This document shows, piece after piece, positions 27,241 through 35,234 of a DNA stretch of 64,000 nt. This stretch comes from Bacteroidota bacterium (GTDB taxonomy: Bacteria > Bacteroidota > Bacteroidia > JABDFU01), in contig JACPDY010000048.1 in NCBI GenBank assembly GCA_016183775.1, forward strand, positions 1-64,000, given 5' to 3'. Under the pieces are notes generated by a model. That model saw nothing but the letters and a program-made list of their open reading frames with translations, was not told the DNA's origin and did no database searches. Both the position numbers and the translations under genes were made by a program. How positions within the stretch are numbered: the first letter of the stretch is position 1; each line of letters starts with the position of its first letter.

Positions 27241-29243
27241 TATACTCTGATTTTTATGTCTGAAATAAATTGAACAGGCAGATTGATCATAACTTTAGTA
27301 CCGGACAATTCATTGTTTTTATCCATCATATCTTCCATACGAACATTTGCAGACATTGAAGTTACTGACTCCATGATCTCCAATCTCTTTTTTGTTATTT
27401 CCAAAGCCATTGATTTATGCATAGTAACAGATCCTTCTTTAGCCTCCTTTGACTTCTCCAACCCAATCCCATTATCTACAATCAAACATATAAGGTTATC
27501 ATTTTCTATGTTAAAATGAACTTCTATCCTGCCTTTTCCGGGCTTGGGAACAATACCATGTAAAATTGCATTTTCAACAAATGGTTGAATTAGCAAAGGC
27601 GGTAAGGCCATATCATCTTCCACGAGAGCGCTTTTCTTAATTTCGAAATCAAACTTATCGTTAAAACGCAATTGCTCCAGTTCAAGATAATTTTGAAGGC
27701 TTTCCATTTCTTTATCAATAGGGATAAGTGATGCTTTAGAATACTCAAGCGTTAAACGCATTAACTTTGAAAACTTGGCCAGGTAACGGATAGCCGAATC
27801 AGTACCATTTTGCGCAATGAAACTGGAAATGGACCCAAGACAATTAAAAACAAAGTGAGGGTTCATTTGAAGATGCAGGGCTTTCTGCTCATATTCAACC
27901 AGGTCCTTTTGAAGCGTTAACCGACGCTTTACCTGCCAACGGTTATAGATTACAAATACTAACCCTGAAAATAACAGCACTCCGGAGATTAAAAATGTCG
28001 ACAATTGTTTTTGGCGTTTTGCACTTTCCAAATACAACGCTTCTTTTTTATCCTGTTCGGCCTTTTCCAGTGCCTGCTTTTTTTCAAATTCGTAGTTCAT
28101 CTCTACACGCACAATTTTTTTTGCATTCTCGGTATTGAAACTGCTATCCCTCGCAATAATATACTTTTTGTAATGATCCAATGCATTCACTCCATCATGC
28201 ATTTGTTCATATATTTTACTAAGGGACTCCTCGGCTAAACGAATAAGTTTAAACGATCCAATTTTTTTCCCTAATTGTAATGCCGAATCCTGGTACGACA
28301 GAGCTTCTTTAAATTTTTTTTGTTTAAAATAAACGTTTCCAATACCAGTTGAAGAACCTGAAACAAGAAAGTCATCCTTAATTTCTCTCGAAATTTTTAA
28401 ACCCTCCAAATAATATTCCAATGCCTTATTGTATTGACCCTGATCAAAGTAGCAATCTCCAATATTAAGTATTGATACAGCGATCTTATCATTGTCTCCA
28501 AGCTCTCTATTTAACCTTAATGATCTCAGAAAATACTTCAATCCCTTCTCATAATTTAATTTATTGGTATAAACCGTTCCAATACCATTGAGTGACGTAG
28601 CTTGGCCCCTTTTGTCATTATTCTTATTGGATATATTTAATGATTTATTATAATATTCCAATGCTTTTGAATTGTCATGCTGAAAAAAATAAACGTTACC
28701 TATACTATTGAATAAAGGCGCAATTGTACTGCTGTTGTTAGTTTCCTCCAGTATTTGTAATGCATTAAAAAACTGTTGTAATGCCTTTGAATAAAATGCT
28801 TCTCCAAGGTATGTCCAACCTGTATAGTGATAGGAAGTAGCCAATTGCTTCTGAATAATTTTCCTGTTCGCGTTTTCGGGGGAAAGGAGTTGCTTATAAA
28901 TATTTTGAGCATTCGTAAGATTTTTCAGCGAAGCTGAAAAATTGTGGGAGTTTGTATTAGCCCAGCCAATGTTCAAATATGCATCTGCTTCTCCCAATTG
29001 GTAATTAATCCTTGTCGAAAGAACGAGCGCCTGTCTTGCATAAAAAATTGCAGAATCCGGTTTGCCCCTGGTAAATTTATCCGATATGACATTCAGAATA
29101 TTTATTTTTTCAGTATCTTCTTTAGCAATTTTTAAACCACTTAACAAACTATCAATTACTCGATTTTGCGAGAACGAGATATTGGTACACAATAGAATCA
29201 TTAAAAGTGAAGAAGTGAAATTATATGGAAATATATTTTTCAA
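27240..29243 (-). CDS. TPR-containing LytS-type sensor histidine kinase
   Basis: 667 residues from a TTG start at 29243. A signal sequence (about 1-26, ending SFSQ) is followed by six or seven TPR repeats (about 60-360; YLNIGWANTNSH, LNGIGTVYTNK and SILNIGDCYFDQGQYNKAL types). One membrane helix lies near 405-425. Then comes a His_kinase domain with NPHFVFNCLGSI (His near 460) and an ATPase domain (LPPLLIQPFVENAILHG, VDNGIGL). TPR repeats on the periplasmic side are common in Bacteroidota sensors of this class. It phosphorylates the LytTR regulator encoded immediately downstream; the signal is unknown. Confidence 0.9.
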   Translation of the reverse strand: MKNIFPYNFTSSLLMILLCTNISFSQNRVIDSLLSGLKIAKEDTEKINILNVISDKFTRGKPDSAIFYARQALVLSTRINYQLGEADAYLNIGWANTNSHNFSASLKNLTNAQNIYKQLLSPENANRKIIQKQLATSYHYTGWTYLGEAFYSKALQQFFNALQILEETNNSSTIAPLFNSIGNVYFFQHDNSKALEYYNKSLNISNKNNDKRGQATSLNGIGTVYTNKLNYEKGLKYFLRSLRLNRELGDNDKIAVSILNIGDCYFDQGQYNKALEYYLEGLKISREIKDDFLVSGSSTGIGNVYFKQKKFKEALSYQDSALQLGKKIGSFKLIRLAEESLSKIYEQMHDGVNALDHYKKYIIARDSSFNTENAKKIVRVEMNYEFEKKQALEKAEQDKKEALYLESAKRQKQLSTFLISGVLLFSGLVFVIYNRWQVKRRLTLQKDLVEYEQKALHLQMNPHFVFNCLGSISSFIAQNGTDSAIRYLAKFSKLMRLTLEYSKASLIPIDKEMESLQNYLELEQLRFNDKFDFEIKKSALVEDDMALPPLLIQPFVENAILHGIVPKPGKGRIEVHFNIENDNLICLIVDNGIGLEKSKEAKEGSVTMHKSMALEITKKRLEIMESVTSMSANVRMEDMMDKNNELSGTKVMINLPVQFISDIKIRV

Positions 29244-29263
29244 AATTGTGCGGTTAACCTGAT

Positions 29264-29452
29264 TTATGATTTACTTTGAGGCTTATCAATTCGTCCTGTT
29301 TTTTTATTGAACCCATAAGGACAATGCTTACAACCATTCTGGCAACAGTAGCCCCGCTTTAATAAATATTTTTCCGTGAAAACCACATAACCTTCTTCGC
29401 TGTAATAAAAGTCATCCGGTTCAAGTTCAGGTTTATTTGAAAACTCATTCAT
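29264..29452 (-). CDS. Small DUF5522-type Cys-rich protein
   Basis: 62 residues from the ATG at 29452. Longer in-frame versions would run through the divergent gene at 29481 and are unlikely. It contains YCCQNGCKHCPYGF, the CCxxGCxHCPYG signature of the small DUF5522 family widespread in Bacteroidota and other bacteria. A metal or Fe-S role is possible from the Cys spacing but unproven. It ends 20 bp before the histidine kinase start and may lead that operon. Confidence 0.8.
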   Translation of the reverse strand: MNEFSNKPELEPDDFYYSEEGYVVFTEKYLLKRGYCCQNGCKHCPYGFNKKTGRIDKPQSKS

Positions 29453-29458
29453 CCTGAT

Positions 29459-29476
29459 CAAAATTAGGTATTTTTG
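29459..29476. promoter_or_regulatory. Back-to-back candidate -7 boxes between divergent genes
   Basis: The 28-bp gap between the start codons at 29452 (minus) and 29481 (plus) contains TAATTTTG on the minus strand (29459-29466) and TATTTTTG on the plus strand (29469-29476). Both fit TAnnTTTG. Their distance to the ATGs implies leaderless or nearly leaderless transcripts. A GTTG 18 nt upstream of the minus box could serve as -33. No plus-strand -33 was found. Confidence 0.35.
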
Positions 29477-29480
29477 AGAT

Positions 29481-30434
29481 ATGTCAACGGTAAACGAACA
29501 ACCACCGATAATTAAACTTAATGACCCCATACTTAATAAACAAGGTGCGGAATTATTTGTCTGCAAATTATACCTGACACACCCCACAATCAGCGGCAAC
29601 AAATGGTTCAAGTTAAAATATAATTTACAGGAAGCAAAACGACTGGGACTTAACACCATTTTAACATTTGGAGGAGCCTATTCCAATCATATTCATGCTA
29701 CTGCCGCTGCATGTAAAGAATATGGGTTAAAATCGATCGGAATAATAAGAGGAGAAAGAAGCAATCCGCTTAATTCAACATTAACCTTCGCTGAAAGTTG
29801 CGGCATGCAATTGTATTTTATTGACAGGGGGGTCTACAGGAACAAAAATACTGATGCCTTTATTGAAAAGCTTAAGACAGAATTTGGCGCATTTTATCTT
29901 GTGCCGGAAGGAGGCTCAAACTTATTGGGAGTTACAGGATGTGTTGAAATAATGGGGAACGTGAAAGCGGCGAGGGACGAGGGGCAAAGGACAATTGAAG
30001 ATTTTAATTATGTGTGTTGCGCTTGTGGTACCGGGGCTACATTGGCGGGAATCACACTATCATTAAAGCCGCACCAAAAAGCCCTTGGCTTTTCAGTATT
30101 AAAGGGCGGAGAGTTTTTGAAAGAGGGTGTGCAGCTATTTATAGATGAATACAATAAAAATACTCCACGGCTCTCGGGATTAATCCCTTCAACAAGTGAG
30201 TACGGGATCGAAACCAACTACCACTTTGGCGGCTATGCAAAAGTCACCCCTCAACTATTTGAGTTTGCATCAAACTTTGAAAAGCAACACAACATTCCTC
30301 TCGATTATGTTTATACTTCCAAAATGTTTTTCGGACTATTTGATCTGATAAAAAAAGGCTATTTTAATAAAGGCTCCCGCATAATTGCCATACACACCGG
30401 CGGACTGCAAGGCAATAAAGGCTTTCAAAAATAA
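29481..30434 (+). CDS. PLP-dependent ACC deaminase / D-cysteine desulfhydrase family protein
   Basis: 317 residues of the fold-type II PLP family. The PLP lysine lies in SGNKWFKLKYNL (about residue 37), followed by TFGGAYSNHIHATAAA. Other family segments are VPEGGSNLLGVTGC, CACGTGATLAGI and the C-terminal IHTGGLQGNKGF. Members act either as 1-aminocyclopropane-1-carboxylate deaminases or D-cysteine desulfhydrases; the sequence alone does not decide, though bacterial homologues of this length are usually called the latter or left generic. A purine-rich segment at 29969-29992 (encoding AARDEGQRT) interrupts a usually shorter loop and may be an inserted simple repeat. Confidence 0.85.
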   Translation: MSTVNEQPPIIKLNDPILNKQGAELFVCKLYLTHPTISGNKWFKLKYNLQEAKRLGLNTILTFGGAYSNHIHATAAACKEYGLKSIGIIRGERSNPLNSTLTFAESCGMQLYFIDRGVYRNKNTDAFIEKLKTEFGAFYLVPEGGSNLLGVTGCVEIMGNVKAARDEGQRTIEDFNYVCCACGTGATLAGITLSLKPHQKALGFSVLKGGEFLKEGVQLFIDEYNKNTPRLSGLIPSTSEYGIETNYHFGGYAKVTPQLFEFASNFEKQHNIPLDYVYTSKMFFGLFDLIKKGYFNKGSRIIAIHTGGLQGNKGFQK

Positions 30435-30634
30435 ATCTGGAATTTTAACAAATGACTGTCAATCATCCTATCCAACCCATTCATCTGATTTCCTTTTTTC
30501 CTTTGCAACACAAACTCAAAAAACAGGCTTAATAACACTGTGTTGTTAAAAATTTTAGAATTAAAACGTCCTGATCCCCTCAACTTTATTCTAATTTCAT
30601 ATCTTAGTTATTTGTGACCTATTTTAAGACTGGT

Positions 30635-31627
30635 ATGAAATTAGTACAACATATTTCACTTACGGTTGTTTTGCTTTGCATAGCTTATGTGTCTGCATCA
30701 CAGGCTCCTCCTAACCGCAAAAGCGCAAAACAATATATTGAGGAATTTAAACATGCTGCGATCCGGGAAATGCATGAAGATGGCATACCTGCAAGTGTTA
30801 CACTTGCACAGGGTATCCAGGAATCAAATTCAGGAAATAGCCCTCTAGCCATTTATGCCAACAATCACTTCGGCATCAAATGCCAGAAAGAATGGACTGG
30901 CCCCACTTTTATTCAGGATGACGATAAAAAAGATGAGTGTTTCAGAAAATATGAATCCGTATTCGACTCGTATGTTGACCATTCAAATTTTTTAAAATCA
31001 CGTCCCCGCTATGCCTTCCTGTTTCAGTTGGAAATTACCGACTATAAAGGCTGGGCTCACGGATTAAAAGCTTCCGGCTATGCCACCGATCCAATGTATG
31101 CCAACCGCCTTATTAAAATCATCGAAGAAAATAAATTATCCCAATTTGATACCGTTAAGCAACCGTCACCCGAGCTTATCGCATCAGTTGATAATTACTT
31201 TAGCGCCGCAGAAAAAAAAATACATAAAGGAAAGTATTCAGCGCAAAATGAAAAATACGAACTTCCTTATTCCAAACGAAGCATTCAGCTTATCAATGGA
31301 CGTAAATTTATTTATACCCGTACAGGCGAAACAGTTGACGAGATCAGCACCGAATATGATGTAGACCCCCGGCTGATACGCAAATACAATGAGTTGGATA
31401 AGGAAAAGAAGACACGATTCCGGCCCGGACAAATAGTTTTCTTACAACCCAAACGAAATAAGGGGTCGGAAGAATTTCATACTGTTCAGAGAGGAGAAAC
31501 AATGTATAACATTTCTCAAAAATACGGGATCAAACTGCGGAAGCTTTATAAGAAAAATAAAATGAAACCGGGAAGCGAACCTAAAGCTGGAGAAAAACTT
31601 TGGCTCAGAAAAACCCCAAAAGGTTAA
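30635..31627 (+). CDS. Exported glucosaminidase (GH73-like) with two LysM domains
   Basis: 330 residues. The ATG at 30635 is chosen over a GTG at 30614 because it starts the signal peptide (MKLVQHISLTVVLLC, cleavage near VSASQ). A mannosyl-glycoprotein endo-beta-N-acetylglucosaminidase domain covers about 35-185. It includes the ASVTLAQGIQESNSG segment with the catalytic Glu, then NNHFGIKC and ASGYATDPMYANRLI. Two LysM modules follow (about 225-275 and 282-328; TRTGETVDEIS and VQRGETMYNISQKYGI). It cleaves peptidoglycan glycan strands in the periplasm, probably in cell separation or remodelling. The stop codon shares the palindrome TTAA with the stop of the convergent gene at 31624. Confidence 0.9.
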   Translation: MKLVQHISLTVVLLCIAYVSASQAPPNRKSAKQYIEEFKHAAIREMHEDGIPASVTLAQGIQESNSGNSPLAIYANNHFGIKCQKEWTGPTFIQDDDKKDECFRKYESVFDSYVDHSNFLKSRPRYAFLFQLEITDYKGWAHGLKASGYATDPMYANRLIKIIEENKLSQFDTVKQPSPELIASVDNYFSAAEKKIHKGKYSAQNEKYELPYSKRSIQLINGRKFIYTRTGETVDEISTEYDVDPRLIRKYNELDKEKKTRFRPGQIVFLQPKRNKGSEEFHTVQRGETMYNISQKYGIKLRKLYKKNKMKPGSEPKAGEKLWLRKTPKG

Positions 31628-33000
31628 TTCAACGACTTTATATACCTGCAATAATCTGTTTTCGCCTTTTCAAAGAAACCGATCAACTCCACCCTTTGCC
31701 TGACCGTGTTTTCAAACTGAGTTTTACTTCTTTTCATCAGGCTAAAAAGCTTTCTGCGACCTGCAGCCTCCTTCAGCACCGGAGATAGACCCAATACATA
31801 CAAACCGGTAAGGGGCACTAACAACGCATATATACCCAATAATAGCCAACTGTGAAATAACAGCCCGACTACTATCAGCTGCGCTGCATAGTAGGCTATC
31901 CAGGAAAACCAGGCAACCGTCATATTAACTGAGGCATGAAACTCTACTTCTTTGGCCAATTTATCAGCAGCAACGTGACCCAATTTATATGGTGGATAAT
32001 TCGTCATTAAACCAACGAAAAACAATGGCATACCAATAATAAAGATCAGAATATCGACTCCAACTCTCACAACTTTTATACTTTGCAGACCTTTTGCAGT
32101 AAGCAAATGATCGGGTATTTCCCGATCACGTAACACATCCATATATGCGCTTACTTTTAGCCTTACCTCCTCTACCCATTGCGGCTGATTGTCTTGAAAA
32201 TAATTTACGGCATTTGCTATATCACAACTCACCTGAAAATCAGCTTCAAGATCGCGGGGGTTGAGCCCCAATTCAATCATTAATTGCTCCTTATATATCA
32301 GATAAATATCTTCAACTAAATGGTCGTTCTCCTTATGCTGAATATTCACCACCAGCTTCTTCATTGCGCGCTCCAGTTCGGCTGTCAGCTCATTCAGAGC
32401 CTTTGCCTTGTCGAGCTTATAAAGCTCAGCATATTTAGCCGTCGCAATAGGTTCTCCGAAATTCATAAATAAATTACTCCGGAATTTTGGGGGAGCCGAA
32501 TAATTCAATCCTACCGGCAACAGAACGAGGTTACTTCCAAAATCCATTTGCTCCTCAACACCAAAAGCAATACGGGCTGCACCTTTTTTTAGTTTACGCA
32601 GCCTGCGTTCCTGCACACAAATTGCTTCAGGATAAATGACAAGAGCATTGCCCCCGCTAAGGACCTTACTGCAGGTCATAAATGTTTCTTCGTTCCTCCC
32701 AAGATTTTCAGCTCCTTCCGATAAACGATAGATCGGAATCAGTTTCCACTGAGTAAGCAGCCAACGCATGAATGGTTTTTTAAACGCGTCGCCGCGCGCA
32801 AGAGAAAATATCTGGCGACTGGTATGTAATTGTATTGAAATCGGATCCATGAAAGCATTCACATGGTTGCTGCAAATAAATACAGGACCTTTCTTTGACA
32901 GGTGCTTAAGATTACTGATCTGGATCCGTTTATAAAATATACGGATAGCAGGCATCGTTATCGGCCTGGTAATTTCATAAATAAGAGAGAAACTGTTCAT
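31624..33000 (-). CDS. PlsC-type 1-acylglycerol-3-phosphate acyltransferase
   Basis: 458 residues. The acyltransferase HxxxxD motif is NHVNAFMD near residue 45, and VIYPEAICVQERRLRKLKKGAA supplies the second block. The C-terminal half has several membrane segments (about 325-345 and 370-415). This is longer than simple PlsC (about 240 residues) and matches the two-part acyltransferases common in Bacteroidota. It probably acylates a lysophospholipid or glycerolipid at the inner membrane. It starts inside the stop of the dihydroorotase gene (ATGA overlap), so it is translationally coupled and is the last gene of a GT2-pyrC-acyltransferase operon. Confidence 0.85.
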   Translation of the reverse strand: MNSFSLIYEITRPITMPAIRIFYKRIQISNLKHLSKKGPVFICSNHVNAFMDPISIQLHTSRQIFSLARGDAFKKPFMRWLLTQWKLIPIYRLSEGAENLGRNEETFMTCSKVLSGGNALVIYPEAICVQERRLRKLKKGAARIAFGVEEQMDFGSNLVLLPVGLNYSAPPKFRSNLFMNFGEPIATAKYAELYKLDKAKALNELTAELERAMKKLVVNIQHKENDHLVEDIYLIYKEQLMIELGLNPRDLEADFQVSCDIANAVNYFQDNQPQWVEEVRLKVSAYMDVLRDREIPDHLLTAKGLQSIKVVRVGVDILIFIIGMPLFFVGLMTNYPPYKLGHVAADKLAKEVEFHASVNMTVAWFSWIAYYAAQLIVVGLLFHSWLLLGIYALLVPLTGLYVLGLSPVLKEAAGRRKLFSLMKRSKTQFENTVRQRVELIGFFEKAKTDYCRYIKSLN

Positions 33001-34331
33001 CGTTGAAACAACAGGCGCTGACCCTTTTTACTTTCATCAAACACACCGTTTTCATAAGCCAGGTGGCCATTTACAAATGTGTGCGTGACCTTTGAGTGAA
33101 ACGTTTCCCCTTCCAGTGGCGACCAACCACATTTATACAGGACATTAGATCTGTCCACCTGCCATGATGCATTAAGGTCAACCAGTACCAGGTCGGCGAA
33201 ATAACCCTCACGTATATAACCCCGCGCTTCAATCTGAAAACAATCAGCCACCGCATGGCTCATTTTTTCAACCACTTTTTCAATAGTTATTTTTCCTCTT
33301 TTCGAAAGCTCCAGCATGGCCACAAGTGAATGTTGCACCATCGGTCCGCCGGCAGGAGCTTTCAGATAACTTTGTTTTTTCTCCTCAATAGTGTGAGGCG
33401 CATGATCTGTCGCAATAATGTCAATTTTATTATCAATAACACCTTGCAAAATGGCATCCCGATCCTGCTTTGTCTTTATAGCGGGGTTCCATTTTATAAA
33501 ATTACCTTTTGTTTTATAATCCTCGTCGCTGAACCAAAGGTGATGTATGCAGGCTTCTGCGGTTATTCTTTTCTCCTTTAAAGATTTCGTGTTATCAAAC
33601 AAGCTCAATTCCTGAGCAGTAGAAATATGTAAAATATGCAAACGTGCATTGTATTTCTTTGCCAGTTCAACAGCCAGCGAAGAAGACCTGTAACAGGCTT
33701 CGCTGCTACGGATTAATGGGTGACATTCAACAGGAACATTCTCACCGTACTTTTGCCTGTATAATTCAGCATTAGCGCGTATAGTAGCCTCATCTTCGCA
33801 ATGAGTTGCAATCAGCAGTTTACTTTTTGAAAAAATATTTTCAAGAGTCTGCCTGCTATCGACCAGCATATTGCCTGTTGATGAACCCATAAAAATTTTT
33901 ATTCCGCAAACATTTCGAGGGTTTGTTTTAAGTACTTCCTCAATATTATCATTGGAAGCACCCATAAAAAAGGAATAATTTGCCAGTGATTTTTCCGAAC
34001 CCTGCTCGTATTTGGCTTCTAACAGATCCTGCGTAAGTGTATTAGGAACAGTATTAGGCATATCCATAAACGATGTTACCCCGCCTGCAACAGCCGCCTT
34101 TGATTCGGTATAAATATCGGCCTTGTGTACAAGGCCCGGTTCACGGAAATGCACCTGATCATCGATACACCCCGGCAGAAGATATTTTCCCGCGGCATCA
34201 ACAACCTTATCGGCCTTGTCGGTAATCTCCTGTTCTGAGATCTTCTTTATCCGTTTATCCTCAATAAGTAAATGACCTGTAAAGGTCTTCCCCTCATTAA
34301 CAATTACAGCATTCCTGATGATCGTTTTCAT
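32997..34331 (-). CDS. pyrC: Dihydroorotase
   Basis: 444 residues from the ATG at 34331, chosen because MKTIIRNAVIVNEGK begins the amidohydrolase beta-sandwich. An in-frame start at 34358 is also open. It catalyses the reversible cyclisation of carbamoyl aspartate to dihydroorotate in pyrimidine synthesis. Landmarks are GCIDDQVHFREPGLVHK near the N-terminus, the Lys in GIKIFMGSSTGNM expected to be carboxylated, His residues in ATHCEDEA and LHILHIS, and the Asp of ATDHAPHT. The first His of the HxH metal motif is Gln (DDQVH), which I recall as usual in Bacteroidota members. It is flanked by the GT2 gene 41 bp upstream and the acyltransferase, with which it overlaps. Confidence 0.93.
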   Translation of the reverse strand: MKTIIRNAVIVNEGKTFTGHLLIEDKRIKKISEQEITDKADKVVDAAGKYLLPGCIDDQVHFREPGLVHKADIYTESKAAVAGGVTSFMDMPNTVPNTLTQDLLEAKYEQGSEKSLANYSFFMGASNDNIEEVLKTNPRNVCGIKIFMGSSTGNMLVDSRQTLENIFSKSKLLIATHCEDEATIRANAELYRQKYGENVPVECHPLIRSSEACYRSSSLAVELAKKYNARLHILHISTAQELSLFDNTKSLKEKRITAEACIHHLWFSDEDYKTKGNFIKWNPAIKTKQDRDAILQGVIDNKIDIIATDHAPHTIEEKKQSYLKAPAGGPMVQHSLVAMLELSKRGKITIEKVVEKMSHAVADCFQIEARGYIREGYFADLVLVDLNASWQVDRSNVLYKCGWSPLEGETFHSKVTHTFVNGHLAYENGVFDESKKGQRLLFQR

Positions 34332-34372
34332 TATGGCCCTCTCATTCATCTTCTGCAAAGAAGAGAAATTTT

Positions 34373-35086
34373 CTATTTTATTTTTTTGAAGCGCATCTGA
34401 AGCACGCCCAAAAATGCTTCTTTAAAAATACCGGTACTCATTTTTGATTGCCCTTCTTTGCGATCGATAAAGGTTATAGGTACTTCAACCACTTTAAATC
34501 CGAGCCGTTTAGCAGTATATTTCATCTCGATCTGGAAGGCGTAACCGATAAATTTAATTCCGTCGAGATCGATCGCCTCCAAAACCTTTCTTTTGTAACA
34601 TTTAAATCCTGCTGTAGTGTCTTTTATATTCACCCATAAAACCATGCGTGCATATACCGAAGCAAAATACGACATCAGTATCCTGCCCACAGGCCAGTTG
34701 GCAACATTGCCTCCACTGACATAGCGTGATCCAACTGCCACGTCAGCTCCATTTACACAAGCTTCTCTGAGTCTGACCAGGTCATCAGGATTATGCGAAA
34801 AATCGGCATCCATTTCAAAAACATATTCATAGCCGCGTTTAAGCGCCCATTTAAAACCATGTATATATGCTGTCCCTAAACCTAACTTCCCCTGACGTTC
34901 TTCAATAAAAAGCTTTCCCGAAAATTCTGTCATTAGTTGTTTCACTATGTTACCTGTGCCATCAGGCGACCCATCGTCGACAATTAGCAGGTGAAACGGA
35001 ACGGATAAAGAAAACACCTTGCGGATCATCTTTTCGATATTCTCTTTTTCGTTGTAGGTTGGTATTATAACAAGGCTATCTGACAA
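34373..35086 (-). CDS. GT2 polyprenol-phosphate mannosyltransferase (DPM1-like)
   Basis: 237 residues from a TTG at 35086. It starts with the GT-A fold segment VIIPTYNEKENIE, then LLIVDDGSPDGTG, the metal-binding DxD region EMDADFSHNPDD (near residue 90), VGSRYVSGGNV, TTAGFKCYKR and the C-terminal FIDRKEGQSKMS. These are typical of dolichol/polyprenol monophosphate mannose synthases without the C-terminal membrane domain. It would charge undecaprenyl phosphate with a hexose for transfer outside the cytoplasm. It is the first gene of the operon with pyrC and the acyltransferase. Confidence 0.9.
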   Translation of the reverse strand: MSDSLVIIPTYNEKENIEKMIRKVFSLSVPFHLLIVDDGSPDGTGNIVKQLMTEFSGKLFIEERQGKLGLGTAYIHGFKWALKRGYEYVFEMDADFSHNPDDLVRLREACVNGADVAVGSRYVSGGNVANWPVGRILMSYFASVYARMVLWVNIKDTTAGFKCYKRKVLEAIDLDGIKFIGYAFQIEMKYTAKRLGFKVVEVPITFIDRKEGQSKMSTGIFKEAFLGVLQMRFKKIK

Positions 35087-35234
35087 AATATATTTATTTG
35101 TAAACTACTCATAAATATACAGTTAGATTTTTAAACCAGGAACCCGGTTAACACTTTTTAACGAAAAAATATCGTTCGCGTAAAGTGGTATCCGATTGAC
35201 AAAATACTGAGGGGCAGGACAATACATTACAATA

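Noticed and set aside
29453-29659. N-terminal extension of the DUF5522 gene to 131 codons
   Set aside because: The extension runs antisense through the start of the deaminase-family gene and adds no conserved sequence; the ATG at 29452 starts the domain.
34080-34180. Loss of the first metal His in dihydroorotase (DDQVH instead of DxHVH)
   Set aside because: I recall the same sequence as usual in Bacteroidota dihydroorotases, and the other ligands are present.
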